From Chelydra serpentina (taxonomy: Eukaryota; Chordata; Testudines; Chelydridae): a stretch of 64,000 nt of DNA. Position 1 is the stretch's first letter; the number at the start of each line of letters is the position of its first letter. Of the stretch, positions 52,669-64,000 are shown one piece after another. The DNA is taken from NCBI GenBank assembly GCA_037349315.1, contig JBAIAC010000051.1:24898001-24962000 (forward strand), written 5' to 3'. The position numbers and the translations under genes were made by a program. Under the pieces are notes generated by a model, which was given only the letters and a program-made list of their open reading frames with translations, did not search any database and was not told the DNA's origin.

Positions 52669-53302
52669 GATAGGGAGCCCTTTCATCCTCTCAGCGACTG
52701 CAATAAAGAACTGTGGTGACTTACAAAACGGCTTCGTGTGTTCAATATAGAAGCCTAGCGCATGCCTGACATCAAGGGAATGGAGTGTTCACTCTTTGTT
52801 GCTGGCATGAGGCTTAGGAAAGAATACCAGTAGAAATATGTCCTGATTCACATGAAAATGCAAGACTACCTTAGGTAGGAACCCTGGGTGTGGGTGTAGC
52901 TGCACCTTGTCTTTGTAAAAGACCATGTAGGGGGGCTCGGAAGTAAGTGCTCTGAGCTTGGAGACCCTTCTGGCCGAGGTTATGACCACCAGAAAAGCCA
53001 CCTTCCAGGAGAGGTAGGATAAGGAGCAGGTCGCCCGTGGCTCGAAAGTGGGGCCCATAAGTCTGGAAAGAATCCGGTTAATGTCCCACTGGGGAACAGG
53101 CTGCCTCACCTGAGGATAAAGCCTATCTAAGCCCTTAAGGAACCGGCCCACCATGGGATTGCCAAAGACTGACTTGCCCCCAACACCCAGGTGGAAGGCA
53201 GAGATGGCCGCCAGGTGGACCTTAATAGAAGATATAGCCAGCCCCTGTTGCTTGAGGTACAAGAGGTAGTCAAGTACAAAGGGAATAGAGGTTTGTTGCG
53301 GG
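52669..53302 (-). pseudogene. DIRS tyrosine recombinase fragment
   Basis: The frame 53262-52789 (157 codons) reads SSIKVHLAAISAFHLG to FFPKPHASNKE and contains the catalytic Arg in ITSARRVSKLRAL. Sequence homology continues to 52669 and left to the word TTGTTGCGGGG at 53302. The HxxR and Tyr part is missing because the LTR element lies there. It is closest by eye to the copy at 19216-20030. Confidence 0.8.
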
Positions 53303-54880
53303 GGAGACAGACTGTAAATAAATCATGGACAACGAGAGCTATTTGATCAATGTAAAAAGAAGAGAGACAGAGTGTGAGTGTGAATGTGAGTGTGAGTGTG
53401 TGACAGCCTGAAATAGATTTTGCATAACAATGCCTTTTATATGATTTTAAACAGGCAAAAACACCCTAATTAATACTTTATTTTTACATTTTTACAAACT
53501 GGTTATATAAGAGATCCTTAAACCACAGTGTTAATAAGCTCAAAAAGAAAGAAAATAATCAGAAAAGGAAAATTCTCTAGCCCTATCGGCTGACAGAGCA
53601 TTAAATACAAGTAAATAAGATTATGGAGTTAAGCTTTTTCTGAAGTTTGTAGAGCTGATGATTGATACTAAATTGGAACATCTCTGTTTCCTAATCAGTC
53701 CTGAGTAACTCTCCTAATGATGACATAGTTGATGCTCCAGAGACACCAACCAAAGGCCTGGAAATCCACTCTGATTTGCTCTGACACCACTGTCAGCAAG
53801 CAACAGGAGAGCACAGACAGAAAATCAGGACAGTTTAATGCTCAGCTAAATCAAGCCACAGGACAAAGCAAAATAATCCCGTATAAAAACATAAAATAAA
53901 ATAAAAAGAAAGACAATGCAAACCCAGCTCCTCAGTGGTCAACACTACACCAAGTCCTGCCAAAGCTGAGAGTAAAACTCTCAAGAATTGCTATTCCAAA
54001 GCACGTGCTTTGAAGATTGTGAATTAAAAAACAACCACCAAGGCCTGAAAGCTCCCACACTACCAGAAAGGCTACAGCTATGGTTTGGTATAACATTATT
54101 GTAACAATGTCTTTCTTAAAGGTTGTCAAGTCACTTGTTAATACTGGTTGTAAAGATTATGAACGTTGGAAGAAAAAGTTGATAATGGATGTTACCTGCC
54201 TAAGTACAGGCCCTTTGCATGAAACTGAGAAACTGCCCAAGCTACAAAGGCTATGCTGGCTTCTGCACATAAATAAATAAATAAATATAGATTTATTTTG
54301 TGACGGGAGCTGGGAGCTCTGAACAAAAGTGATCATCGTGGAAATCAAACTGTCATGGCGAAGGGTTGTAAATGGGGTTTGAACATAAGCAGGCCCACAT
54401 GTGATTTGAGAGCTGAAGGGGCTTGGGAAAGAGTGAGGAAGCATAAACCTTGTGGGGGAAATAATCCAGTGGTAAGAACAGGGATTTAAGGTTATTGGGG
54501 AGTAAGTGGCTTGTGGGTAAAAAATTAAGGGATTGGTTATTCCCAAAAGTTTAAAAGGCTAAAAAAATGCTAAAAAGCTAAAGAGAAAAAAAACTAAAGG
54601 TCCTGTAGGGTGACACCACACAAAATGCCAGTGTACCAGAAATTGACAATATATTATCTGAACCTGATGACCTGGGGCCAGGGATGATGCATTAGAGGAT
54701 TATACACAGGCAGAAAAAGAGGTTATTGATGACCTGGTGGAAAGAGAGCCAGACAGTCCAGAAAATGTGAATGCAAAAAATCCCCCTGAGATTATTATAG
54801 AGCAAACAGACAGCAGGCATAGGGGCACCTCGTATTATTTAGAAGTTTTGCTTTGTTAACTTGGACCAGACTTAGTCATT
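53303..54880. other. Intergenic; short tandem repeat at 53370-53405
   Basis: GTGTGAGTGTGAATGTGAGT-type repeats form a short microsatellite. An AATA tetranucleotide run lies near 54270-54288. No gene or family is recognised. Confidence 0.5.
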
Positions 54881-55222
54881 CATGCAGGCTCCTACGTGGA
54901 GGTGTGGCCAGGTGGCTCTGCGCGTTGCCCTGTCCACAGGCGCCACCCCTGCAGCTCCCATTAGACGCAGTTCCTGGCCAATGGGAGCTACGGGGGTGAC
55001 ACTTGGGGCTAGGGCAGCGCGCAGAGCCCCCTGGTTGCCCCTAAACATAGGAGCCAGAGGGGGGACATGCTGCTGCTTCTGGGAGCCTCAGCATGCACAT
55101 GCGGAGCAGTTACGTAGCCAGGTTTAGAGCACAGGGGGAGTGGCACTATAAAAAGGTGCCTCCCTGCTCCCCCTGTACTCACCCGGCAGTGCTTTAAAGG
55201 GCCCGGGGCTCCAGCCGCTTGT
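54881..55222. repeat. GC-rich composite MITE sequence
   Basis: AGCTCCCATTAGACGCAGTT and GGCCAATGGGAGCTACGGGG form an inverted pair, and GGAGCCAGAGGGGGGACATG belongs to a repeat I know as common in turtles. From 55110 the words match the hairpin MITE of 35408-35740 in reverse. Confidence 0.5.
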
Positions 55223-56170
55223 GATTGTGTTATACCAATAAAATAAAAACCAGCAGGATCTTTTTAAAGGGGATAAGACAAAATGTCACATTTATTGTGA
55301 ATACAAAAAGAATCATAGTAAGCAGTCAGTTATAGCTATAACATTTCATTCAGTTTCACATTCATTCATGCACACACACACACACACACACAGAGGTTCT
55401 GTATAGATGTCATAGTTACCAGCCTAGAAGTAGCTCATGCCGAGTTACTGGCCAGGTAACCTGGGCATGAGGGTGGAGCCCAGTCCTTGTCAGATTCATC
55501 TGATGCTCCTGGAGGGTGGTTGCAGAACCAGACTCAAAGTCCTCAGTATGTAGAAGCCATTCTTATAGGAATTATTTCCTATGTCAGTCTATGGGAATTG
55601 CTTCATCATGCTGTTGCTGAATCAATCAGCAGGTGGCACATTCCTGGTGGCTCCATGCTGTCCAAAGTTTGTTATCGTGTTTTTCCCATCCTTTGAGATG
55701 GTCGAGTGGGGTCCCAGTTTACCCTCCGGGGGTTGTCTGGTCGTTCCCACTTGATGCCGCCTTCAGCCGATGGTCACTGAATTCCTAGGCTGGCAGCTCC
55801 CTGCTCATTCATTCATGTACACCAAGCATTCATCATCAGACATACTGTCTTCAACACTTTCGGGGTGTGTACTAATTTATTTGAGACTCCCTGCCCTTTA
55901 ATCAAAGAGGGTGGGGGTCTTTCTATGCTGTTTCTAGGTACAAAGCATGCAAAAAGAACAAAGTCAAATAACTTGTTTGCAAGTTTCTCATAGCAATACA
56001 GTATCTTTCTGAGAACAGATACAATCAATGGTTTACACAGACAGTAGCTTGTAAGTTTAACAAGGGATCCAAGAGATCTTTTACTTGGTAATGCTATGAG
56101 GTTTAAATTGTGGGGGACAAATCATGGGGAGTTACTTTCACTTGGGAAATCACTTTCAGTACCTTCTTTA
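55223..56170. repeat. Unclassified, possibly LTR-derived; (CA)n inside
   Basis: It begins near CCAATAAAATAAAAACCAGC and includes a CA run at about 55372-55393. Composition and TTTATTG words suggest a minus-strand retroelement terminal repeat; I found no partner copy. Confidence 0.3.
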
Positions 56171-58086
56171 ATATCCCTACAATTGAACTGTTCCCCACAC
56201 CACCCACCACCCCCTTGCCCTTTCTGTCTCACAAGCAGTTGTGTTTCTTTTTAATACATGTATTTTCGCTGTAATAAACGGAGTCTTTGGATGTGAAAAC
56301 AGTCTTTATTATTGCATAAGGTAAAAAGATACCTTAGCCCAGGAAAGAAACAGGCAACGCAAGTGAGCTGAGCAAACACAAATCAGCTTAGCAAAGACAG
56401 ATTACTAATAACATTGGAACCACTTCACTTCAGGGTTGTGCAGGGCAGCAGACATTACTGGTGGTTTTCAGCCTCAGATTTCTCCCTCAAGGCATCCCTA
56501 ATCCTTGCAGCCCCACACTGGGCCCCTCTAATAGCCCTGCTCTCTGGCTGTGCAAATTCAGCCTCCAGGTGTTGAACCTCTGAGGTCCACGCCTGAGTGA
56601 ACATCTCACCCTTCCCTTCACAAATATTATGGAGGGTACAACACGCAGATATAACCGCGGGGATGCTGTGTTCGGCCAAGTCCAGCTTCCCATATAGAGA
56701 TTGCCAGCGGCCCTTCAAAAGGCCAAAAGCACACTCTACAGTCATTTGGCACCGGCTCAGCCTGTAGTTGAACCGTTCCTTGCTGGTGTCAAGGCTCTCT
56801 GTGTAGGGTTTCATGAGCCATGGCATTAAAGGGTACGCAGGGTCTCCAAGGATCACAGTGGGCATTTCAGTTTCCCCTACCGTGATCTTCTGGTCTGGGA
56901 AAAAAGTCCCGGACTGCGTCTTCCGGAACAGGGCAGTGTTCCAAAAGATGCGTGCGTCATGCACCTTTCCGGGCCAGCCTGCTTTGATGTCAATGAAACG
57001 CCCACGGTGATCCACAAGCGCCTGGAGAACCATGGAGAAAATACCCCTTCCGATTAATGTACTCGGATGCTAGGTGGGGGTGGTGCCAGAATAGGAATAT
57101 GCATCCCATCTATCGCCCCTCCGCAGTTAGGGAAACCCATTTGTTCAAAGCCAGCCACAATGTCCTGCACGTTACCCGGAGTCACGGTTCTTCTGAACAG
57201 GATGCGATTAATGGCCTTGCAAACTTGCATCAGCACGATTCCAACGGTCGACTTTCCCACTCCAAACTGGTTCGCTACTGATTGATAGCAGTCCGGAGTT
57301 GCGAGCTTCCAGATTGCAATAGCCACCCGCTTCTCCACCGTCAGGGCAGCTATCAATCTCGTGTCCTTGCGCCGCAGGGCGGGGGCGAGCTCCTCACACA
57401 GTCCCATGAAAGTAGCTTTTCTCATCCGAAAGTTCTGCACCCACTGCTCGTCATCCCAGACTTGCATGACAATGTGATCCCACCACTCAGTGCTGGTTTT
57501 CCGAGCCCAAAAGCGGCGTTCCATGGTGCATAGCATGACCGTGAATGCCATAAGCAAGTGCGTGTCGTACGCGTTTCGCGTGACAATTTCATCGTCATCG
57601 TCGGACTCCTCGCTGTCACTGTGGATCTTAAGGAAGAGCTCGACTGCCAAACGTGATGTGCTGGTGAGACTCGTCAGTATTTTGCTCACCAGGTCGGGAT
57701 CCATTTTCCCGCTGACCGAAACGGAGCACAGATCGCGCTACAAAGAAACCGTTGAAAGATGGTGCCAAATGTGGCCGGAAACACAGGGATTGCTGGGATG
57801 CAAAGTGATGCATCACGGGGCATTGGGACAGGACCCAGAATGCACCATACCCCACGCCCCCTTCCCACAACCCACGGCGCCAGAATGGGAAGAGGTGTTC
57901 TGTGAGATACCTGCCCATAATGCACCGCTCCCAAAACCGCTGCAAGTGCCGCAAATGTAGCCACGTTAGTGCACATTAGTGCGCTGGCTGCTGCCAGTGT
58001 GGACAGGCTGCAGCGCTTTCCCTACTCAGCTGTACGAAGACGGGTTTAACTCACAGCACTGTACATCTGCAAGTGTAGCCAAGGCC
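56171..58086 (-). mobile_element. PIF/Harbinger element with transposase, left part lost
   Basis: The right terminus ends GCAAGTGTAGCCAAGGCC at 58086, followed by TAA (target site type). The Myb-like gene and left terminus are missing. Sequence near 56270-56290 with AATAAACGG on one strand and TTTATT on the other marks the region between the two original genes. Confidence 0.8.
56455..57704 (-). pseudogene. Harbinger DDE transposase, two small frameshifts
   Basis: The first frame (57704-57054, 216 codons) has an N-terminal acidic stretch and a helix-turn-helix (VANQFGVGKSTVGIVLMQV). It also carries the first catalytic Asp in GGAIDGMHIPI (residue 199). The second frame (57033-56455, 192 codons) carries the second Asp in LGDPAYPLMPW (residue 64) and the Glu in VECAFGLLKGRW (residue 100). 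All three DDE residues survive. The break lies at about 57033-57065, where two single-base changes shift the frame, one of them an extra T in a T-run. Total length, about 415 codons, is normal for the family. Confidence 0.85.
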
Positions 58087-59900
58087 TAAAGAAACCTCTC
58101 TCTTTGAAGTTCATTGGGAACTACTAACACCTACTTATCAAGGTTCTATATACAATAGTTCTGAGGTTGAACTCTGTGTAATGTTTTCTGAAATGCAGCG
58201 CATTTCAATTTAGCTACTTTGTCACTAGATTTAGTGACTTTTTGGTTTCCCTAGCGAGAAAATAAGTGTAAAAGTGACCAGTGACAAATCTAGCGACTTT
58301 CATTGCCACTTACAGTAACATTCAGAAAAAGAAGTCACCAACAGTGTTAATAAAATCCATTCCATGCTCTTCTTACTACATTTGGTTCCACACCAACTTA
58401 TGTCTCAATTGAGCATATACTTGGAAGGAATTGCATTCCAGGGCTTCTTGGGCCGAGATCACTATAATCTGCAAGCAAGGAAAAGAAGTCTGTGGAGACT
58501 AATTAAATACTTTGCTAAAGCCAGGCACATTTTGGAGAGAGCAGCACATTAGCCAGACCTTGTTTTTATCCAAATGTATTCTTTCTTGCTGCTCCATAGT
58601 AGGTCGCACACCCTGTCAGGCAGGGGAAGATGGCTAATGAAGTGGGCAGGGCAGAAGTGGTAGGTTAGTTGGCGAGGCAAGCCGCACCGATGGGAAGTGA
58701 GGTAGGATAAGACAGGGCCATGTGCCTCAATGGGGTAGGGGGCACTGTATCTCCAGGGATGAAGCCCTCACTACACAGGATCAAAGGTGGAACTAGCTTG
58801 GTTTCGGCTCCCCTTTATTCCTTCCCCTGGCTGTTCTGGAGTAACTGCCCCGCTGGGAGGGATTGGGAAGGGCTCCGGCTATCAGATTATTGTTTTTAAA
58901 TCTACTTTCTTGGCTTCCTGCAGCGCCAAGCTCAGGTCAGGCAAATGCCCTCTTCCCCCTGGCTCTGGGCTCCCCCTTTCACTAATCTGTTGGCTCAAAT
59001 CCAGGCTGGCAAGAAAGGGAGGCTCGGCTGAAATTAACCAACCCCCCCAGAATTCTCTGTTGAATTCTCTGGACATTTTGTTTAGTGACATTTTTTACTC
59101 CTTTTGAGTGCTTAAACAGCTGCATCTAGCAACTTCTCGAGGTTTGTTTGGTGACTGCCCGCTATGTGGAGTTGGCAACCCTGCAATTCTGTTCCCAGAG
59201 GGGAATTCCCCTTGTTTCTCCCTCCAGGTCCTTCCCCCTCTCTGAGTTCCCAGCTCTATTTAAGCAGTGCTTACCCTGCTTCACCACCACAGCTGGGTCG
59301 GTCTTTCTAATTAAAACCCATTATGCCCAGTTGGAGTAGCTAATTAGCCCTTCTATTGCCAGCTCATCAGTGAGGTGGAGGGACAGCTGCTAAGATCTGG
59401 GCAGGGCTGAGCCCAGCTTGCCTCCAAGAGCTAGCCAGCCCATGACAGGCAGATTGCCCTGGCCGCCCAGGGGAGACGGTCCCCACACCTGAGGGGCACT
59501 GCAACCCATTGTGAGCTGGGTCACAATGTCACTCTCTGAATTTGGCTGGCAGCCCTCCATCAGGACAAAGGGGCGACCAGGCCAAACCTGAGTGACGCGG
59601 TGAGCTCATGCACCTCATACAATGCTTGGAGCGGGGACCTGGGCCCAGCACCATGGGACAGGAATCACCACTGCGTGATGAGTGCTGTGTGGGCTTGCTC
59701 TCCATTTTTGTCCCCAGACCCCCAAAACCTCTGCCAAAGCACACAGCACAGAGTGAGGCTTAATACATTTGGTTCTGGCATTTTGAAGGCAATGTAGTTT
59801 TGCTGCTGAAACAATGACTAAACATGTCTGTATCACAACCAGATTTATACGGCTCATGTCGGGCATCAAAGGACATCACTGACATCAGTGTGGCTACTGA
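58087..59900. other. Intergenic; degenerate repeats only
   Basis: Parts such as 58200-58300 (CTAGATTTAGTGACTTT and its near inverse TCTAGCGACTTTC) and 59090-59180 look like an old repeat family I cannot name. No gene is seen. Confidence 0.4.
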
Positions 59901-60174
59901 AGGTACGTCTACACTGCAATACAAAACAATCTCTCCGAGCTCAGGTCAATCGACTCAGGCAGCAGGGCTAAAAATAGCAGTGTAGATGCTTGGGCTGGGG
60001 GTCAGGCTGGAGCCCAGGCTCTGAGACCCAGCCCCCTTGTGGGGTTTCAGAGCCCAGGTTCCAGCCCGAGCCCAAATATTTACATTGCAATTTTTAGCCC
60101 CGCAGCCCCATGAGTCTGTGTCAGCTGACCTGGGCCAGCCACAGTGTAGCCATATTGCAGTGTAGACGTAGCCT
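59901..60174. mobile_element. Harbinger-like MITE (GTACGTCTACACTGCAAT), 274 bp
   Basis: The ends AGGTACGTCTACACTGCAAT and ATTGCAGTGTAGACGTAGCC are inverted, with CTGA just outside on both sides. GAGCCCAGG(C/T)TC words give internal dyad symmetry. Confidence 0.8.
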
Positions 60175-61428
60175 CTGAGTGCAAATCAAGGCAAAATGTA
60201 GCCCATAGTTACTATTATGTATAGTGGACTAAATAGCAAACCCTTACAAGCCACGTGCGAGTCAGTGTAAATTCCGTGGCTGCATGCAGTTTTGTCAAAT
60301 GTGAATATGTCATATGCCACGTTACAGGCACCATTGTTTTCTGTGCTACGCTCTTTTTTTATGGACCAAATGGAGTTGATTTTATTGTCTTTCTCTCTTG
60401 GTTTTAAAATAGCCTATAAGTATCTTGCATTGTCACCATTAAAATGGTTTGCGGTTAAAGCAAACAGTGTCTTTCCTCCTCTGTGGTTGAGAACTGCAGA
60501 GCTGCCTTAAGTTGGATGTAGGAGGGGATGGAGAATTCATGTGTGCGAGGTCCCTAGCTCCCTCAAATCCTGATTTCCACAACTGGTTGTTTACTTGTGA
60601 AATTCCCAGAGGATGGCAAACTGCACTGTCAGTCTGGAGAAATTACGGTCATGAGATCACCAATGCTTTTGATCAGATTTTACCCGAGAACATTGTTAAA
60701 GATAAGTGAGTGCAGTCCTGGAGCCAATGTTGTTGGCTAAGTCCATCCAATACAGCTGTCAATTAGGGTCTGATCCAAAGCTCATTAAATCAATAGAAGT
60801 CTCCATTGTCTTCTGTGGGATTTGGATTGAGCCATTAGTGAATACATATGTGTTTTTCTTTGTCTTTATGTACATTAATTGAATGATACATGGTGGTGTG
60901 GCCCCATTATGCAGAATGCCAAAAAGGCCTTTATACCACCATGTTGTGTAATCTGCACATGACATCTTTTTGTGAACATTTTAGTTACAAAATACATGAT
61001 TGGTTTTCATATCCCTGATCTTATAAAGCCAGGTTCATTTAGCACCTGGAATGCAGCTGAACAAGCCTCAGCAGAAGAGGCAGAAAGCTTCCATTTCTGG
61101 CTCTGGGGAGTCAAGTGACAGGAGACCTTAAACCTGCCACTGGTGCATGACTAGTTGTTACCTGTCCTGCCCCTTTATTGTACTGGAGAGGAGCCAACAG
61201 GCTGAGCAATTTTCATTCCTACTGACTTCAGTGTGTGCAGTACCCTAAACTCCCATTGAAATCAATGGGCATTGGGGTGTTCGGTATGTCACATGGGGTG
61301 CTCAACAGAGAGGTTCTGAAGACCTTAAGATCTTAGGTCGGAAGCTCCTTGGAGCAGGGAGTGACTTTGTTGTGTGTGCTGTAAAGCACTGAGCACATTC
61401 TCAGCACATTATAGCTAGGACGCTACCT
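60175..61428. other. Intergenic with short dyad repeat near 60765-60835
   Basis: TCTGATCCAAAGCTCATTAA is followed by an imperfect inverse (GGGATTTGGATTGAG). A stretch at about 61335-61410 recalls the tail of an old LINE/SINE. No gene is seen. Confidence 0.4.
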
Positions 61429-62046
61429 CAGATGGCCAACTTTCTAATTTGTGAAAACCAGACACTGAGTGCTGGAACCTCCCCCACCCCCTGCTCCACC
61501 TCTTCCCCCAAGGCCCTACCCCTTGCTCCACCACTTTCCCTTGAGGCCCTGTTCCCACTACTCTTTCCCCCCACACTGTCACTTGCTGCTCTCTTCACCA
61601 CCCTCACTCTGTCAGCTGAGCAGGGCTCTAGGGGTGGAGGGGTGACTGGGGCAGGATGTTGGAGAGAGAGCCGTGCTCCTTGGGTGAGTAACTGGGGCAA
61701 GATGGGGGAGGGAGAGCCGCACTCTGGGGGTGGGGGATGAGTGGGGCAGGGTTGGGGGAAGACGAGCCATGCTCTGGGGATGGGGGCTGAGTGGGGCAGT
61801 ACTGGACAGGGAGAGCCGTGCTCGGGGCAGGACAGGGGAGCCGCTAGTACCTCTCTCTGCTGGAATCCTTGCTGAGTGTTCCTCCAGGCTCCAGCCGCTG
61901 CTGCTCTTCCTGCCCCCCTTGGTGGTGAAGGCTGGTTACTGCAGGTAACTGGACTTTTAGTGTCTGGTCAGCAGCGTTGACCAGACACTGGCAGGTTCCC
62001 TTTTCAACCGGACTTCCTGGTCGAAAATTGGACACCTGGCAACCCT
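61429..62046. mobile_element. hAT-type MITE (TTGCCAA...CCAGACAC), about 618 bp
   Basis: The left end ATGGCCAACTTTCTAATTTG with AAAACCAGACAC is matched by the right end GTCGAAAATTGGACACCTGG followed by CAACCC. The interior is C- then G-rich with tandem CTGGGGCAGGATG-type units. It has no gene. Confidence 0.6.
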
Positions 62047-62592
62047 TGCCCTACCAAATTCACGGGACATTTTTGTAAATTTCACGGTCATAGCATTTTT
62101 AAAATCTTGATTTTCACGGTTTCAGATATTTAAATCTTAAACTTCATGGTGGTGTAACAAAACATGAATAGGTGTTTAAAAAGGCAAAATATAATCGTGT
62201 AAAGCCCTTAAGACTCAGCATTTCTCAGACTGGGGGTCCGGACCCAAAAGAGGGTCATGGTATTGCCAATGCTGTCTTCAGAGCAGGGTGGCCGGAGAGC
62301 AATGGCTGCTGGCTGGGTGCCCAGCTATGAAGGCAGTGTTTCTGCCAGGAGCAGCATGGAAGTGACCCCCTCATAATACTGTGACCCTCCCCTACACTAG
62401 CTTTGTAACCCCCTTTGGGTTGGGACCCCCAGATTGAGAAACACTTTGTACTTTTGTATACCTTTACCCTATAGCATAGGGGTACTTTTATAATATAGAG
62501 TAAAAGTACACAAAAGACCATATTTCACAGGAGAGACCAGATTTCATGGTCTGTGACACATTTTTCATGGCCGTGAATTTGGAAGGGCTCTA
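62046..62592. mobile_element. MITE (CCCTACCAAATTCACGG), about 547 bp
   Basis: The ends CCCTACCAAATTCACGGG and GGCCGTGAATTTGGAAGGGC are inverted. An inner part (62216-62446) with TTTCTCAGACTGGGGGTCCG and CCCCCAGATTGAGAAACAC is related to the GGTTTCTCAAAC hAT family. It directly abuts the previous element. Confidence 0.65.
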
Positions 62593-63746
62593 GTTATAGC
62601 AACACTAGCAATCACCATTTAAATAATGCAAAGCACCTACTTGTGGTTCTGTGCAGGAGTGAGTGGGAATTCTCATGAGTGGATCCATTCCATAAGTAGT
62701 TTATTCGAGCGGTAAAGAAGGTGACATGGAGGCTGGTGATGAAGGAGGCTCTATGCTCTTTCCTCCCTCACTTATGTTTGCTGAAATCCAAATTGTAGTG
62801 AGATTGCAGGGGTGGGGACCCCTGCAGGGAAGACCCTGGGATCAGAGGAATTGCTTTAGCTAGGAAGGGCTGGGAGCAGCCTGCTATGGCAGGAAGGATT
62901 CTGACCAGCCATAGGGACTTTGGGTTCTACCCTGCTGAAGGCTGGTGGGAAGGCTTTGGGGTTTATTTTGAACTTTGAAGTTAATAAATCAGAGTCTAAG
63001 GAGGGCTACTGTGATTGGACAGGAGGGAAATTGAGGTAAGGGGTGTGCAGGGCTGTCCTGAGACCACAGGGCTGCAGTGAGGTGACTTCTCATCTACCCA
63101 CAGCAATTGAATTGCAGGCTAAAATAGCTCCATTGCAGTGACGGCTCCAGAATAAAAAGTCAAACTGAAATTAAATGGAAGGAAAAAAAAGCGATCAGCC
63201 AGTGGTGCTGATAGGAAGCAGCACTGGCCAGGGGCTTTAGGGAGTAGAAGGCAGCCTCTGTGCTTTTTGAATAAAGCCTTCATCTTAGTTTAAAGGATTG
63301 GGCTGCAAATAATGTTATTAAGATCAAACAGTTGTGTTTTCCCACACCCATGCCAATGAAGAGGTGGGTCGTGCCAAAAAGAACTGTGCCATCTACTGTA
63401 ATATAGCTGGCTTTAATTGACAAGGGAAGAATAGGGCTTCATTTTATTCTTCTGTGGTTGGCGGGTCCTTAGTCGTTCCTAGTCAAAATCAGCCTTTGCA
63501 GATTGGCTGGAGACGGAGAGAGACTCATCAGAGCTAACAGATCGGGCATTGTCCCTTAACGACTCTTAAGTGTCAGCTGAGTTTTCAGTAATTCCTAAAT
63601 CACCTTGAACCTCTACATTCTGCTTTGAGGTAACATGTTTTCTAGTAGGAAATAAATTGTAACCCCTACCCCACATTCTCCCTTTGCGGATCCATCCTCA
63701 TGTCGCTCCACCATAATCATGTGGCTCAGACTCTAACAGAGAGATT
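62593..63746. other. Intergenic, no gene seen
   Basis: A TTTATTTTG ... TTAATAAATC stretch at about 62960-62995 may be the end of an unclassified retroelement repeat. No coding signal. Confidence 0.4.
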
Positions 63747-63850
63747 CCTAGATTTTAAAGCCAGAAGGGACCCACCTTGTGATAATATAGTCTGGCCTCC
63801 TGCGTAAGACAAGCCATAGGAATTCCCTGAATCAATTCCTGCCACTAGCT
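63747..63850 (-). mobile_element. CR1 LINE 3' end
   Basis: CCTAGATTTTAAAGCCAGAA, then GGGACC, TGATAATATAGTCTGGCCTC and CATAGGAATTCCCTGAATCA, match the remembered 3' region of turtle CR1 in reverse. It may extend to the window end. Confidence 0.65.
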
Positions 63851-64000
63851 GTTCCCTTTCACATCCCTTCCTGTGCAGTAGGTCACCCTGGTGTGGCACC
63901 TGTGGTTTCCTGGAATCTCTTCTTTGCTTTGTGTAGCTCATCGTTCCATGCAATGGTGGATGCCGTGATTGCCACACTGCCCTCTCTGGGTGGGACACCT

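Noticed and set aside
21963..64000. Neighbour gene ASIP (tail to tail with AHCY in mammals) on the minus strand
   Set aside because: I looked for its cysteine-rich terminal exon and did not recognise it; a small exon could be missed by eye, so this is not proof of absence.

Overview
This is vertebrate nuclear DNA, most likely from a turtle or another non-avian sauropsid. Exons are short, introns are long, and about half of the window is recognisable interspersed repeats. The mix is what I would expect of a turtle: tRNA-derived SINEs with CR1-like tails, CR1 LINE ends, many hAT MITEs, PIF/Harbinger elements with Myb-like and DDE genes, DIRS tyrosine-recombinase retroelements, Penelope-like elements and a Polinton-like relic. 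The species call rests on remembered repeat families, not on a search.

One host gene is supported. The 3' two-thirds of an adenosylhomocysteinase gene (AHCY) lies on the + strand between 437 and about 21960. Six coding exons (437-549, 2669-2876, 3748-3835, 4835-4952, 9749-9943, 21012-21143) join with consistent phases and GT/AG borders. They give residues 149 to 432 of a protein that matches the 432-residue numbering of human AHCY. The 5' exons are left of the window. The 11-kb last intron carries a DIRS 5' fragment, a two-gene Harbinger element and a DIRS 3' fragment.

The rest (about 21960-64000) is intergenic as far as I can see and is dominated by mobile elements, often nested. In order: a GC-rich hAT-type repeat; an LTR-like/tandem region (23.7-24.5 kb); a DIRS element with inverted ends, gag and recombinase but almost no reverse transcriptase (24.6-28.2 kb); a G-rich hAT MITE (29.7-30.4 kb); a Polinton/Maverick-like relic (31.4-32.7 kb); a hairpin-rich MITE joined to a Harbinger Myb-like gene (35.4-36.6 kb); SINEs (42.6-43.1 kb); a Harbinger MITE with a hAT MITE inside it (43.2-44.1 kb); a palindromic Penelope tail (44.2-44.4 kb); a LINE interrupted by a Penelope element with a hammerhead-like motif (47.4-48.7 kb); an LTR pair enclosing 3.4 kb with two nested hAT MITEs (48.9-52.7 kb) next to a DIRS recombinase fragment; a Harbinger transposase pseudogene (56.2-58.1 kb); further MITEs (59.9-62.6 kb); and a CR1 end at the right edge.

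Apart from AHCY, no gene is proposed to work for the host. Exact 8-bp target-site duplications around many hAT MITEs, a 12-bp duplication around the Penelope palindrome and the nesting order allow relative ages to be read in several places.
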